Below the pieces are notes generated by a model that did no database searches, was not told the DNA's origin, and saw only the letters and a program-made list of their open reading frames with translations. The position numbers and the translations under genes were made by a program. A stretch of 64,000 nucleotides of DNA. It comes from Pinus tabuliformis. Its lineage: Eukaryota; Streptophyta; Pinopsida; Pinales; Pinaceae. This document shows positions 46,788-57,820 of this stretch, piece after piece; positions within the stretch are counted from its first letter, which is position 1, and every line of letters begins with the position of its first letter. The stretch is from the NCBI GenBank assembly GCA_031772625.1, contig CM062813.1, positions 767,188,720 through 767,252,719 of the forward strand, given 5' to 3'.

Positions 46788-47117
46788 CACTTCTTCTTGT
46801 TGAGTGATGAGCGAATGAGTTCCAAATGAGCCAAGAAGCGTATAGTTTATACGCTCCACAAGCGGTCGTGCTATATCCTCGGCCGACCTTCACTTAACTT
46901 CAACCAATGTTTCTTGTTCATGCTTTCGGCTTGGTCGGCCCGTCGACCAACATCCTCAACCACAACTTCAATCGTCGGCTTCACTTCATAGGTGCCCACG
47001 TTCAACCATCGTATAAACGTGGTTGCTCATCCCATCTACTCACTTCAACCTTATGTTTCCTCGCGCGTGCTGGTCGTATAACTCGTCGCTCGGTGGTAGT
47101 AAGAATCGCAGGTCCTT
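46788..47117 (-). repeat. Third, partial LTR copy in tandem
   Basis: CTTCTTCTTGTTGAGTGATG and onward repeats 46453-46785 of the adjoining LTR, stopping at GCAGGTCCTT. It probably arose by unequal exchange between LTRs or by insertion of a second copy. Confidence 0.8.
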
Positions 47118-48227
47118 TGGCTTCTGTTGCAGACAGTGGCAAAGACGCTTCAGTTGGGTTTGTTGAAACATTGGGATACTCTAGCTTTTGTTGCAGACAG
47201 TGGCAAAGACCCTTCAGTTGCAAACCTCGAAGCCTTTGGGATGCGCCCACCTCTAGTGAGTTAGCCTGCACTTTTTTAGATTCAGGGTTTATGCTCTATG
47301 TTGAAGTCCTTCCATCTGATCCAATGCTATAAGTTATAATACGATACAATGTTGATTGAATTTTGAGATGCATGATAGTAGGCCTAAAGCCATACGAAAC
47401 GGAAAGTCTTGTTGCGCAAATTTTTTTCTTTCTATCTAATGGAACTTGTAGAGCCTTTTCTACAGGTTTTTTGCACGCTTGTTTCGCTACTTGAAAGTGG
47501 GCGATGTGTGACAGCGAATGAGCATTGTGTGATAGCAAAGGAAAGGACACTAGAGGCTTAAAAAATCCAGATCAACACGTGGCAAAGCAAAGCGGTGGAG
47601 GTGCCTCTGTTGGTGGCGCTGTGTGACATCAAAGTGACAGCAAAGGATGGAAAAGACACGAGAGGTGTAACAAATCTAGATCACCAAGTGGCAAAGCAAA
47701 GCGGTGGCTGTGCCTCTTTAGGTGTCAAGATAGTAGTAAAGGAAAGGACGCCAGAGGTGAGTGGTCCAGATAGTAGTAATAGCAGCAAATATTTTGAGTA
47801 CAAAATTTAATTTCAAAATGTAAATATGGAACAATTTTAGCATTATTTCAATCCACAAAAATTTGAATGAAATAATGTTTTTTAAGCAAAGAAATTTTAA
47901 AGATTCAATACAGCATGTGCCTCTCTCTAGAAAAGAGGCCAAATAAGAAGTCAAAGTCTCTCATTAGCCAACAAAATGCAGTGTCACTATTTAATAAAGC
48001 AGAAAAAAAGAGAAAGTGTTTGGCTTAAAACTTTGGGTTTCCGATTTTAATTTCTGAAATTTCTGTTTTAATGTTTGTGACTGCACAGATAACAAAGCAT
48101 ATCCATTACTATAGTGCCTACCCGCCCTTTGGGCAGAGGAAATAGGCTTTGAAAGGACGACGTTGAAGTTAGAAGTTTATATAAATTGTGAAGTTTGGTG
48201 AAGAATAATATTATGCGTAGTGTAAGG
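47118..48227. other. Repeat-rich, no gene supported
   Basis: TTTGTTGAAACATTGGGATACT at about 47158 also occurs directly left of the LTR element (about 41727). CTTTTGTTGCAGACAGTGGCAA-type units repeat at about 47122 and 47190. GTGGCAAAGCAAAGCGGTGG recurs at about 47580 and 47687 within a degenerate unit of about 110 bp. Confidence 0.5.
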
Positions 48228-48482
48228 AGGCAGAGGAGTTGCCCGGAAAGTTATGGAAATTCCGATCATATTTAGAGAAAATCCGGCAAGGGTTTTTGTA
48301 AATCCAAATTATAGTTGTTAACTTTCAAAATTTTAGGTGTCCTAGAAGTTTTTGATGGTGCTGAATTCATTTCCATCGTCAAAAACATGATTCAAACATT
48401 GCCTCTACAAGAATTTTTGAAATTTTTTTGCACAGATTCCAACCACTTTTGGCCATCCAAGGAATTCCTGCACCTCGTTAGA
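48228..48482 (+). repeat. Inverted partner of 41345-41585
   Basis: Same sequence in the opposite orientation, including the frame FKILGVLEVFDGAEFISIVK. The pair brackets the LTR element at 41752-47117. Confidence 0.7.
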
Positions 48483-49900
48483 ATATGGCATCACTGCCAT
48501 TGCTAGGCTACCAATGAACATCGAGCCGTCCATGTATGTCAACATATGCATTTAATGATGTACACTTCCGAGTATAATGTTTGCCCGCCATGATGACTTG
48601 CATTTTTCAGCTGACTTTGACTTAAGATCATTCTTGCCTTTTCTGATGCCTAATTAGGCCGATAAGCCTTCCTTTGAAAGAGACTTTTATCGTCCTTTTG
48701 TTTCTAACGTTGACACCTGCCGTCCACATTCAGCAGGCATTGGAATCTTGTTTAATTGACATCTAGCATAGGTTCTCGGACTATTCCTCCCTCACCAAAA
48801 CTGCTTTCTGCTTTCTGCTCTTCCACGACCTGCTGCAATAACTCGTCTGCCAATCTTACAGGAAATCATGTGTTCTTTGTTTATAAGGGCGATGTTGTGG
48901 GTTCGACCTCGGTGATTTCTTTGTCTGATGGATAGGGATTGAGGTTGGGATTTGGGATTTGGGATTTAGCAGTCGTTCGGCCTTTCGGAGGTGTTGATGA
49001 GACCATAGATTCAAAGAATCTGCAAGATTTCTTGCTTTTCTTGAGTTCAGAGAGAGAGAGGGCCTTGAGAGAGACTGGTTTCAGCGATTTCCTTTCCTTC
49101 CATGCCTTTTTTTATGCTTGTCGACTCAACGAATTGTAAGGAGCAGCTCGATCAACCTCAAGCACTTCTGCGACAGTATGTGCTCTTGAATTATTATAGA
49201 CTGCTTTGTTATTAATGGTAAATTCTTTTCTTGGAAGAATTTGGAAATGGTATAAAACTTTAGATTTCATTGGTAAAATTTGTTTGGAAAATGGGTAATT
49301 TCACCCTAAATTTGTTACTAGAGATCGTTTGAGCCAAAGATTTAGCCTCTCTATAGCAAATTTTGGTTATATATGGCTTGTTAGAGCTCGAAGTGTCTGT
49401 GACTTATTCAATAGCGTCCGGGACAAATTAATTTAGCATTTCAACGATGAAATTTGGCTGGAAAATGGCGGCTTTCGCTATGTAGATTAGATCAAGCTAT
49501 TTTTAAGGATTTTAGACACTTACGACTATTATATTTCTCGGCTGCTATATTTTGTTAAGCACTTTAAAGGATAGGCTATCGAGCTTATGCTCGAACAGTG
49601 CAACACTCAGCAGAAAGGAACTTAGGACCAAGTGTTGTATTTTCTTAGTTGAATATGTCCTTTTCAACTTGTGTTCAAACTTTATAAAACAAATATTTAT
49701 CTGTGCAAGGTATTAACTGCAAGTGTCTATTTTGTGTAAAACTTTTTGTTATGCCTTTGAATGGCATACATCCTGATTGGAGCAATTTGCTGACATCTCT
49801 ATACTTATTTTCTCATCCATCCACCACACTAAGTACAGACCAAAACTAAAGGTTATAGCAGCGGTGCGTCGCAGGATTCGAGTTTAGCGCATTTTGGGAA
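48483..49900. other. No gene supported
   Basis: Normal composition; the 66-codon frame at 48939-49139 is unrecognised. Confidence 0.4.
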
Positions 49901-49914
49901 AATGACTATGGGAT

Positions 49915-50780
49915 TCTTCCCAGGGACTTTGGGGTAATCTGGGCCGCAAACCCTAAATCCTGCATCTTCTTCTGCTAGAGTCTTTTGAAACAAAATGTTA
50001 CAAATTACTGAGAACGCAGTTTAAAGTTAGCAACGATGGGGGTTTCGAGACACCACCTTCCTTTATTTCTCACAATATGACAGAGTAGGTGAAATTCCTG
50101 AACTGGACTGATTTTTATTTAATAATTGGACGAGGAACATGCGCTTTCTTTCAGTGCAAGAAGCTTCCGCCAGAGACGTCTTCCTCCCTTCACTTGCTTC
50201 AGGCTTCCACTTCAAAGTTCTTTGTAAGGTAAATATCGTTATACTCAGCTCTGTAATTTTCTGAACTTTATATCAATTTTACCGTCAAATTTTGTCCCTT
50301 CACACTCCTACACTGTTTTCCTTTTAGCTGCAAACCCTAAATCCTGCATCTGCTTCTGCTACAGTCTCTTGAAATTACTGTTATTTCTTTTAAATGAATC
50401 TATGAAACCATAGGTTGCTTAATTTTTTACTAGCACCAAATGTATCTGCGTCTGAGGATTAACTTATGTTGTAAATTTGAGTTAAATGCCCTCTTCTTCT
50501 TGCTTATATTATTAACACTATTTTCTTTTCAGCCACAAACCTTAAATTCTTCTTCTGCTATAGTATTTTGAAATTATTTTTTCTTTCTTTTAAATAAATC
50601 TATGGAAACATAGGTTGCTTAAATTTTTACTCGCGCCGGATGTCTCTGCGTCTGAAGATTAACCTATCTTCTAAATTTGAGTTAAATGCCCTCTTCCTTT
50701 TGCTTAGTTTTTTAAGCATGCCAGATATCTCTGCGTCTTAGAGGGTTAACCTATTTCTTCTAAATTTAAATTTGAAGACC
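49915..50780. repeat. Four degenerate tandem copies of an about 200-bp unit
   Basis: GCAAACCCTAAATCCTGCAT occurs at about 49927 and 50331. Diverged copies start at about 50533 (CACAAACCTTAAATTCTTCT) and 50715. The unit also contains CATAGGTTGCTTAA and CTCTGCGTCTGA(A/G)GATTAAC. Confidence 0.75.
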
Positions 50781-50986
50781 TCTCATTCAATCAAGATAGC
50801 TTTAAGTTTTTTTTAAAATAAAAAATGATTTTAACCTAAATTTACAAAAATCACCATATTCTGCCTCATCTGCCTGATCATTGTTGATATTGCCTCCAAT
50901 TTACATTTAAGTTCATACTAACTCCAATGGTTGTTATAGCTGGTAATTAAGCTACACAAACAAAGCGGTTAAATACAAATGTTGTT

Positions 50987-51208
50987 ATGGGAATTGAGGT
51001 TGATTTGAAACTGCTAGAATCTTTTGCAGATACTCAATTTCATGACAGTGGCTTGGATGAGCTTGCAGGTGCAACAGATCCAAAAAAGTCTTTGTTAGAG
51101 GCAAGGCAGTTGGTTAGTCTTTTATTAAACAACCATCCAAGACGCTTGTTCAAGGGTCGTGTCTTCCCCTGTTTCTGCCGCTTTTGGAAGGAAGGCGTGC
51201 TGTTGTAA
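50987..51208 (+). other. Unassigned open frame before the DUF789 relic
   Basis: ATG at 50987 opens MGIEVDLKLLESFADTQFHD and runs 73 codons, overlapping the first DUF789 block in another frame. Composition is protein-like but no family was recognised. It may be an unrelated exon or chance. Confidence 0.3.
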
Positions 51209-53038
51209 TCTGGATCGTTGTCTGGAATCTACAACTCCAACAGTTCCTCTTCAGTATCTGCCCAAGGTACTTTCTTTCAAACCCTATTGTGATGAGCCTC
51301 CAGTCTATTTCTGATAATTTTCTAGTATTCCAAGTGTATTTATTTTATCCCTAGTAATGTTAGGCTTGTAGCTAAATGTACATTTTAGGATTTTGATATC
51401 TTCTGTTATGAACCCTGTATTTTTAACAACACAATGTTTTCTAGCTGTTCTGTCATTGGCTCTTCATTGATAATAAGAATAATTCTTGGTTTCACAGACA
51501 TTCATGAAAGGATGGAGGGATTCTCAAGCCAAATCCATGCCCTTCTTCAGTCTTGGTGATCTGTGGGAGTCATTCAACGAGTGGAGTGCATATGGTGCTG
51601 GAGTACCGATAGTGTTGAATAGAAGCGACACAGTTATGCAGTATTATGTACCGTCTCTTTCTGCCATTCAACTTTACACTCACCCTTCTAGACCTAATAT
51701 TGGCACCAGGTAGATTATCCAATTCACCAGTTATTTTCATAGCAAGTCATGTCAAAGGGAGGTTCCTTAAATTTTTCGTAAAGCTGACCACAGTTGAATG
51801 CTTTTTTATAATAATAATATGGTAAATAAGGCGTAATATACACTATAGCTCCTGTTGTTTTAACTTTAACAATTTATCTCCTGTTGTTTAACAATTTTTT
51901 TTGGAGAAATCTGTCTTTGCAAACGATTCTGCTCTAATGTTGCTCCAGACGATGAAAATATTGCATGCTTCGGCGGCTCTCTATATCAGTTGTGTCATAT
52001 CCGAGACAAGATTTTGCCTGTCACAATTCAGTGTTAATGCACATGCCTTTCATTGGAGCAATATCATTTAAAACTTGATAACGTTTGGACACGTGATTCA
52101 TGCTGGCTCAGTTGAGTCCTGAACATGCTCTGTTTTGTTTTTGCAGGTCCCCTGGTGAGGAGAGCAATGCAAGTGATGATTATAGAGATACAGGTAGTGA
52201 AGGTAGTAGTAGTAGTGATGAATCAGAGTGAGACTCAAAATATGGTGGGGCAATAGAAGTCACTCCAAAGCTACACAGAAAGGCTTTTCTAGTGACGATG
52301 TTGAAGGAAGCAGTTGCCCTTCATTTCAATGTTTTGAGCGAGCAACTCCATATAGTCGTGAACCTTTCGCTGACAAGGTAAGATTCGGTTATGCATTTAT
52401 TTTGAGGAATGTTTTATTTCATGGTGTAGTTTCAATTGCAAGGTTAAAATTAATATCTGTTAATTGGATGTTGGAGATTGGAGATATTGCTAAGGAATTT
52501 CCACAGCTGAAAACCTTAAGAAGCAATAATCTGTTGCCAATCAGTTGGCTATCGGTTGCTTGGTATGCCATCAATTATACTTGTGCAATCCTTGATTAAG
52601 TTGGTGTAGAGGCCAGTTACTTATTAAGAATTCCTGTTACTTTGGATTTTGTTCAATGCGATCAGTAACGTCTAGATGAATTTTCATTATCTACCGCTAG
52701 ATAATTAAAACAAGAATTTCCTTACAGGTACCCGATATACAAGATACCAACAGGTCCAACCTTGCGAGACCTGGCTGCCTGCTTCCTAACTTTTCATTCC
52801 CTTTCAACTCCACTAAAAGGTTTGATTCATCTGTTTTCTATTTTCTTTCCCTCCATCTTGTTGCTACTTTGTTCACATAGTTTTCATATCAGTAAAGCAT
52901 GTTGATGCTTTTTGAATTCTGATTTTCTCACTCCGCATTTGATCTCTAACTGATGTTTTGGCAGATGGTGGCAGTATTCATGTAAGTATTGGAGGGAAAA
53001 GTGTTCTTGTCACTCTGATAAGCAATTCTGGGGCATAG
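51129..53038 (+). pseudogene. DUF789-family gene, 5' part missing and frameshifted
   Basis: Six exon-like blocks with GT-AG edges and compatible phases: to 51266 (NLDRCLESTTPTVPLQYLPK), 51498-51709 ([20 protein letters not shown], then [17 protein letters not shown]), 52147-52377 (SPGEESNASDDYRDTGSEG, then FERATPYSREPFADK), 52477-52562 (EFPQLKTLRSNNLLPISWLS), 52728-52819 (YPIYKIPTGPTLRDLAACFL) and 52965-53038. These match plant DUF789 proteins in order; their function is unknown. A one-base frame change lies around 52215-52230. No in-frame Met precedes block 1 (stop at 51126). The last block ends early and is followed by repeat DNA, so the family's C-terminal part is missing. Confidence 0.8.
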
Positions 53039-54690
53039 AAAATTTTAGGGGCGAATGTTCGCCCTTTGGCGAAATTAAGGGGTTTCTAAATTTTTAGTGG
53101 GCAAATATTTTGTATCATAGCACATTTTTACAAATCACCTCAAATAGCCCACCTTATTTTAAGGGAGAGGGTAAAAAAGGTAAATTTAGCCCTTGAAACT
53201 AGGAGTTACAACCTTTTTCAAGAATAGGTTTTATTTAAGTGAATCCATTCGCCCATTTTCAAGAATAGGTTTTATTTAAGTGAATCCTATGGGCCAAATA
53301 CCATATTTGTAAAAGAGGTATGGTAAATTAATAAAAATATAAATAAATGAAAGGTATGGTAAATAAATAAAACATTTTTTATATTTACTCCATAAGTCAC
53401 CTTATATACATGCAAGGGTGTAAACAAATAAAAATATAAATAAAGTGGACGTATGGTAAATAAATAAAATATAAATAAACTAGACGTACGATAAATAAAT
53501 AAAACATCTTTTTATATTTAGTCCATAACCCTCGTTCTATTTATGAAGGCTCAAGAAAGAGGTTTTATTTAAGTGAATCCTATGGGCCAATTACCATATT
53601 TGTAAAAGAGGTATGGTAAATTAATAAAAATATAAATAAACGAGAGGTGTGGTAAAAAAATAAAACATTTTTTTATATTTACTCCATAAGTCACCTTATA
53701 TTTATGAACGCTCAAAAAATGTGTTATATTTAGGTGAAACCTATGGGAAAAATACTATGGGACAAATACCATGGACTAGATTGTTATTAATACCATGCAA
53801 AAAAACATTATTAACCCTAATATTAGTATTAAAAAAAATAAAAATGGCACATGGTATTGACCCATGGTATTCACCAAAATGGCACATGGTATTGACCCAT
53901 GGTAATACCATGGTATTCATCTGAGCATAGACTATTTAAAGGGCAAATTCTATCATCTTAGATCCATCTTAATTATGGGTCTTCCAAGTGCTCAGAGGGA
54001 TAAATAGATTTCATCCCCCTAAGACTGGTAGATGTGGAGTTAAGATGGATATAAGTTGGCTTTTATGATAATGAAGATATTAAATAGACTTAGGAAATTA
54101 TATTGTAAAAACATCTTAAAGTGAATGGTTAAAGCATAGACATTGGACAAATATATTTGTATACTTTTGTTTTAAACTAAAACAAATCCAGGGCTAAAAG
54201 GAATGGATTGATTGCACTAGTCATCCTTCTATAACTTTCCAACATATGTTGGAGTAAAAAGATTGTAATTTGGGTAATTTTTCTAATTGCAAATAGGAAA
54301 ATACTTGTGTATTGGCAGGGTGGTTAGGAGGTCCCCAGAAGTGATGAATTTGAATTTTTCTTGGTTTTATATATAGTATTATATTTTTTCTCATGCTTTC
54401 TGTGAATGACGTGGGTGAATTTTATCCTACACCCACTAGGTTATCGATATGTAATTTTAGTAATTTTGATTTCAAAAGATATTTTAAAGAAATGCAATGA
54501 TTTCATTTGTTGTAATGCTTCCCGTCGGATGTAAAAAAATGACATTTAATCACAGTAAAACAATAAATATTTTTTTTTGTTTATATTTAATACAGTCCTC
54601 AATTTTGAGGGCATTCCTATGGAACTGCAGTGCTATTAATTGTTTCATTTTATGAACTTTTAAATCAAGCTTGAGGCATTTATTTAAATC
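53039..54690. repeat. AT-rich repeat insertion after the DUF789 relic
   Basis: GGTTTTATTTAAGTGAATCC occurs three times (about 53229, 53269 and 53561). The first full unit (about 53262-53415) is repeated at about 53553-53715. A further small duplication involves ATGGCACATGGTATTGACCC (about 53845 and 53880). No gene. Confidence 0.65.
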
Positions 54691-56700
54691 AGCTTTGGAG
54701 CTGCGTTTATGCTGGCAACTTTTCCCGGTTATCAAATTCCGGCAGTATTTGCTCGTTCGCTATGGCTTGGTCATTATTGCCCCATCCACTTGGCGCCTGG
54801 AGCGTGCGTCCTGCCGGCATGCTTATATTACAGTGGCGCTGGTTTAAATCTCCAGCTAGCTATGCTGATGTGGATACTTAATTCGCTTGGTACTTTCCTC
54901 CGTCCTGTCATACACGGCACGAGCAACCCGTTATGGCAGCTCCCCTCCTGGATTTCTACGCCATTTTCAACGGTGGAGATTAGGGCTCTCGAATCAACGA
55001 TCTGTATCATTCCAGGTATGGGAAATACTGTTTGAGGGTTTCAATGCGGCATTCGAACCCTTTCGGGCTCATTCTGAGGGTGGTTTCTGGCTCCTACAGG
55101 TCTCTGGCGATTTTCTTTTTCCCCACAGCTCAGACTTCCCAAACAGGTCAGTTCCTGGCGGGTTCGAAGAATTCTGCCTACCGACAGTGGTCATGGTAAC
55201 CTGCACTCCCTTTTCCTTGGGTAATTGTTGTCTTGGTTACAGATTTTCATTAATATTCTTGCTCTTACTAAGTTTTGGGTGACTCCTCTGTCACAGGTGC
55301 TAGGCTATGGTATCATGACCAGCATCCAGGTGGGCGACCGGCACAGACTCCATCGCTCAAATTGCTTTCTGGGTAAGAGGCACCTGTCACAATAGATTTA
55401 AGGGGTAGAAGAATGAATCTGGAAGAAGGACCGAGCTGGTTTCCTTCTTGGCAAGCTTGCCCGAGCTATGCTTAAATCATGGAGTCTTACTAGTTGTTTT
55501 TATTTTTATTTTTGTATAAAGCTGCAAGCCCACTCTTGTTTCTCTATAATGTATTTAGTTCTACTCAGAACAGTTCTGGCGACAGAGCCCTAGCTGGGTT
55601 GCGCCTATTATCAGACTTCTAAATGTGTATTTTGTTACAAAACCGAGGGTTATTCCCATTGTGGCTATTCACATAATGCTATAGTTTTATGATTGATATT
55701 TATTCCTCCTTTGCCAGGATAATAAATTGTATTTTCTCTTCGCAGTAATGTTTTATCGTTAAATGGTTATGAAGATAGTTTGGTTTCTATATATAATCTT
55801 GGTCTGAGTATTGGAGCTCCCGTAATTAGCTGTGGAAATGATTAAGTGCTTTACCTGTTTCATAGACTCCCTTGCAAGGTTTCGATACTTGGAACTATTT
55901 CCAGGGTTTGTTTGTTGTTATCTGTTTTGTTGAATGAAGGCTGCCAGTTATAATTTGGAAACCCTCTCTGGCAAACCCTACCCTACTCACACAGGTTATG
56001 GCCTTTCATTTACAGAGTTATTCCATGACTATTCCGAACATCTATTACAGTCTGAGATATATTTGTTGCATGGACGCTAGTCCTTACTAGCCACATTAAC
56101 TCTGAGGTTTGCTCCACTTTCGTATTGTCCTTTTCCTGAGGCTACACCAGTAAAGAAAGAGGCCTTACGACAATCTTTTAGGAGTTTAGCCCTGCATATG
56201 CATGCATTTACTTGCTCTTATCATTATGTTGTTTTTCTAATCTGTAAAGACTATGAGAATTTATATATATATACATTGTTTTCGGCTTAGTTCCAGATGT
56301 TGTTCTATATATTACATATGGCCATGTTTATTCAACTGTTGCCTATATTTACGAAGATGTATTCTGGAAACTATGAGCCTGGGTTTGATTCTTATCTCTG
56401 TTTTACGGCAACTACACAGAGGATTCAATCTTGAATGATTTACGGATTTACACTTATCAAACCTTTTGTTGCCTATATTAATTCAGAATTCTTTCCTAAA
56501 TACAAATTACAATCCTCTGTTTTCCAAAGACATTAGAGTTTAGCAAATGTAACAGTGTAAACCAAATCTATTAATTCCTCAGTTATTTCATACCTGAACA
56601 GAGGGCAAACCTCTCTAATGCGCTTGTCAACCTCCCGACCTTAGGAGGGTCCTCCTCGACCTTCCACCCCCAAGCACTCCTGCAAGACCCTTGTTGTCTG
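54691..56700. other. No gene recognised
   Basis: Normal composition with overlapping 60-130-codon frames at 54709-55282. None shows a domain I know, and the end of DUF789 was looked for here without success. Confidence 0.4.
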
Positions 56701-56726
56701 CAAGCCTTCTGGCGCTGCCAGACCTG

Positions 56727-56928
56727 CGCTATCTGGTCACTACCAGACGTAGCGGTTCTAGGAAGACTTCTGCTTCCCAAATATGCGCTATCTGGTCATT
56801 ACCAGACTTAGCGTTCTTTGCCAGGATACAGCTCACTGAGCCTCGCTATTTGGTCATTACCAGACTTAGCGTTTTTTTCCATCTTCTGGCTCACGGCCTC
56901 CACTATCTGGTCATCACCAGACGTAGTG
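56727..56928. repeat. Four regularly spaced 28-nt dyads
   Basis: The dyad CGCTA-TCTGGT-NNNN-ACCAGA-NN-TAGCG occurs at 56727-56754, 56786-56813, 56844-56871 and 56901-56928 (spacing 59, 58 and 57 bp). In the fourth copy CGCTA becomes CACTA and TAGCG becomes TAGTG, so the stem or dyad pairing is kept by a double change. Sequences between the dyads are poorly conserved. Could be binding sites for a dimeric factor or RNA hairpins. Confidence 0.85.
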
Positions 56929-57344
56929 TGTGTTTTTTTTCTTTCCTTTTTCCTCCCCCTACGAGAGTCTCAACCGTTTCCAGAAGGTAGTTAGGTTTTT
57001 TTATTCCTTTTTTGACAACTGTCATATTTTAATTTTAATCCTCCTCTCATGAGGAGGCACTACAGCCATTGTCAAACTGTTTTCTTTCAACAGCAATTAG
57101 GAGCAACAAAACAACAATTTAACAACATAATTAATTTAAACAGTAGTAACAATAATAATTACTCAATTTCACCAAACATAACCATAGTCAAACAGTTAAA
57201 TTTACTGCCTTTAATTTAAAACACTATCGCTTTACTAGGGGCATCACATTTGTGTATTCAATAAACAAAATATTCTAATTGAATTCTGGATTTGTGGTTT
57301 ACCTATATAGATTCCGTGGAGAAGTGTTAGTGGTGTGACATCAA
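56929..57344. other. No gene seen
   Basis: T-rich and then AT-rich sequence without open frames of note. Confidence 0.4.
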
Positions 57345-57820
57345 TTGTCCTCAAGCAGAGGCTTTAGTTTTACTCTTTTTGGAAGCAAATACTTTCTTCC
57401 AACATTTTTGAGTTCCATGAAAAATTTGAAAGTCCTAATAGTATTCAATTATGGGTTCAAGAGAGACATAGTATTCAATTATGGGTTAAAGAGATCCACA
57501 ACAAATGATCTATCGGCCTTATCTTCACTTAGTTTAAGACTATTCACTTGGAGAGCCTGCATGTGCCCCCACGTCAAGAGCATAGTAAAGTCATGTAGAA
57601 CTTAAAGAAGCTATCTTTAAGCTTTTAGTGAAGAATGGAAAAATGTCTGGGTTCAATAACAACCAGTCGAACATTAAGCTTCCAATAATGCTAGATTTTA
57701 ACCTGGAGCACTTTTGTGATTTGGAGGAGATGCCCCCTCGTATTTGTGACACATCTTCAGTTGTGAATTGGACTATTACTAACTATCATTTCATTACATT
57801 ACTTTTTATTCTTTATTAAT
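57345..57820 (+). pseudogene. NLR resistance-gene leucine-rich-repeat relic
   Basis: One frame has LPTFLSSMKNLKVLIVFNYG followed by LSALSSLSLRLF (57345-57605). The next (57628-57819) has LEHFCDLEEMPPRICDTSSV and WTITNYH. These match the LRR pattern of plant NLR proteins (LP.F...MKNLKVLI..NYGF and LEELP..IC...SL..LSITNCH), which detect pathogen effectors in the cytoplasm. A short in-frame duplication (VFNYGFKRDI / VFNYGLKRST) is present. No NB-ARC domain lies upstream; this is a decayed fragment. Confidence 0.65.

Noticed and set aside
46783-47122. CTTTG as a target-site duplication for the 1259-bp-LTR element
   Set aside because: The left CTTTG is adjacent to the LTR, but the right one follows a truncated third LTR, so the match is probably chance.
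54709-55282. C-terminal exons of the DUF789 gene
   Set aside because: Frames were read in all three plus registers and none shows the family's expected C-terminal sequence.
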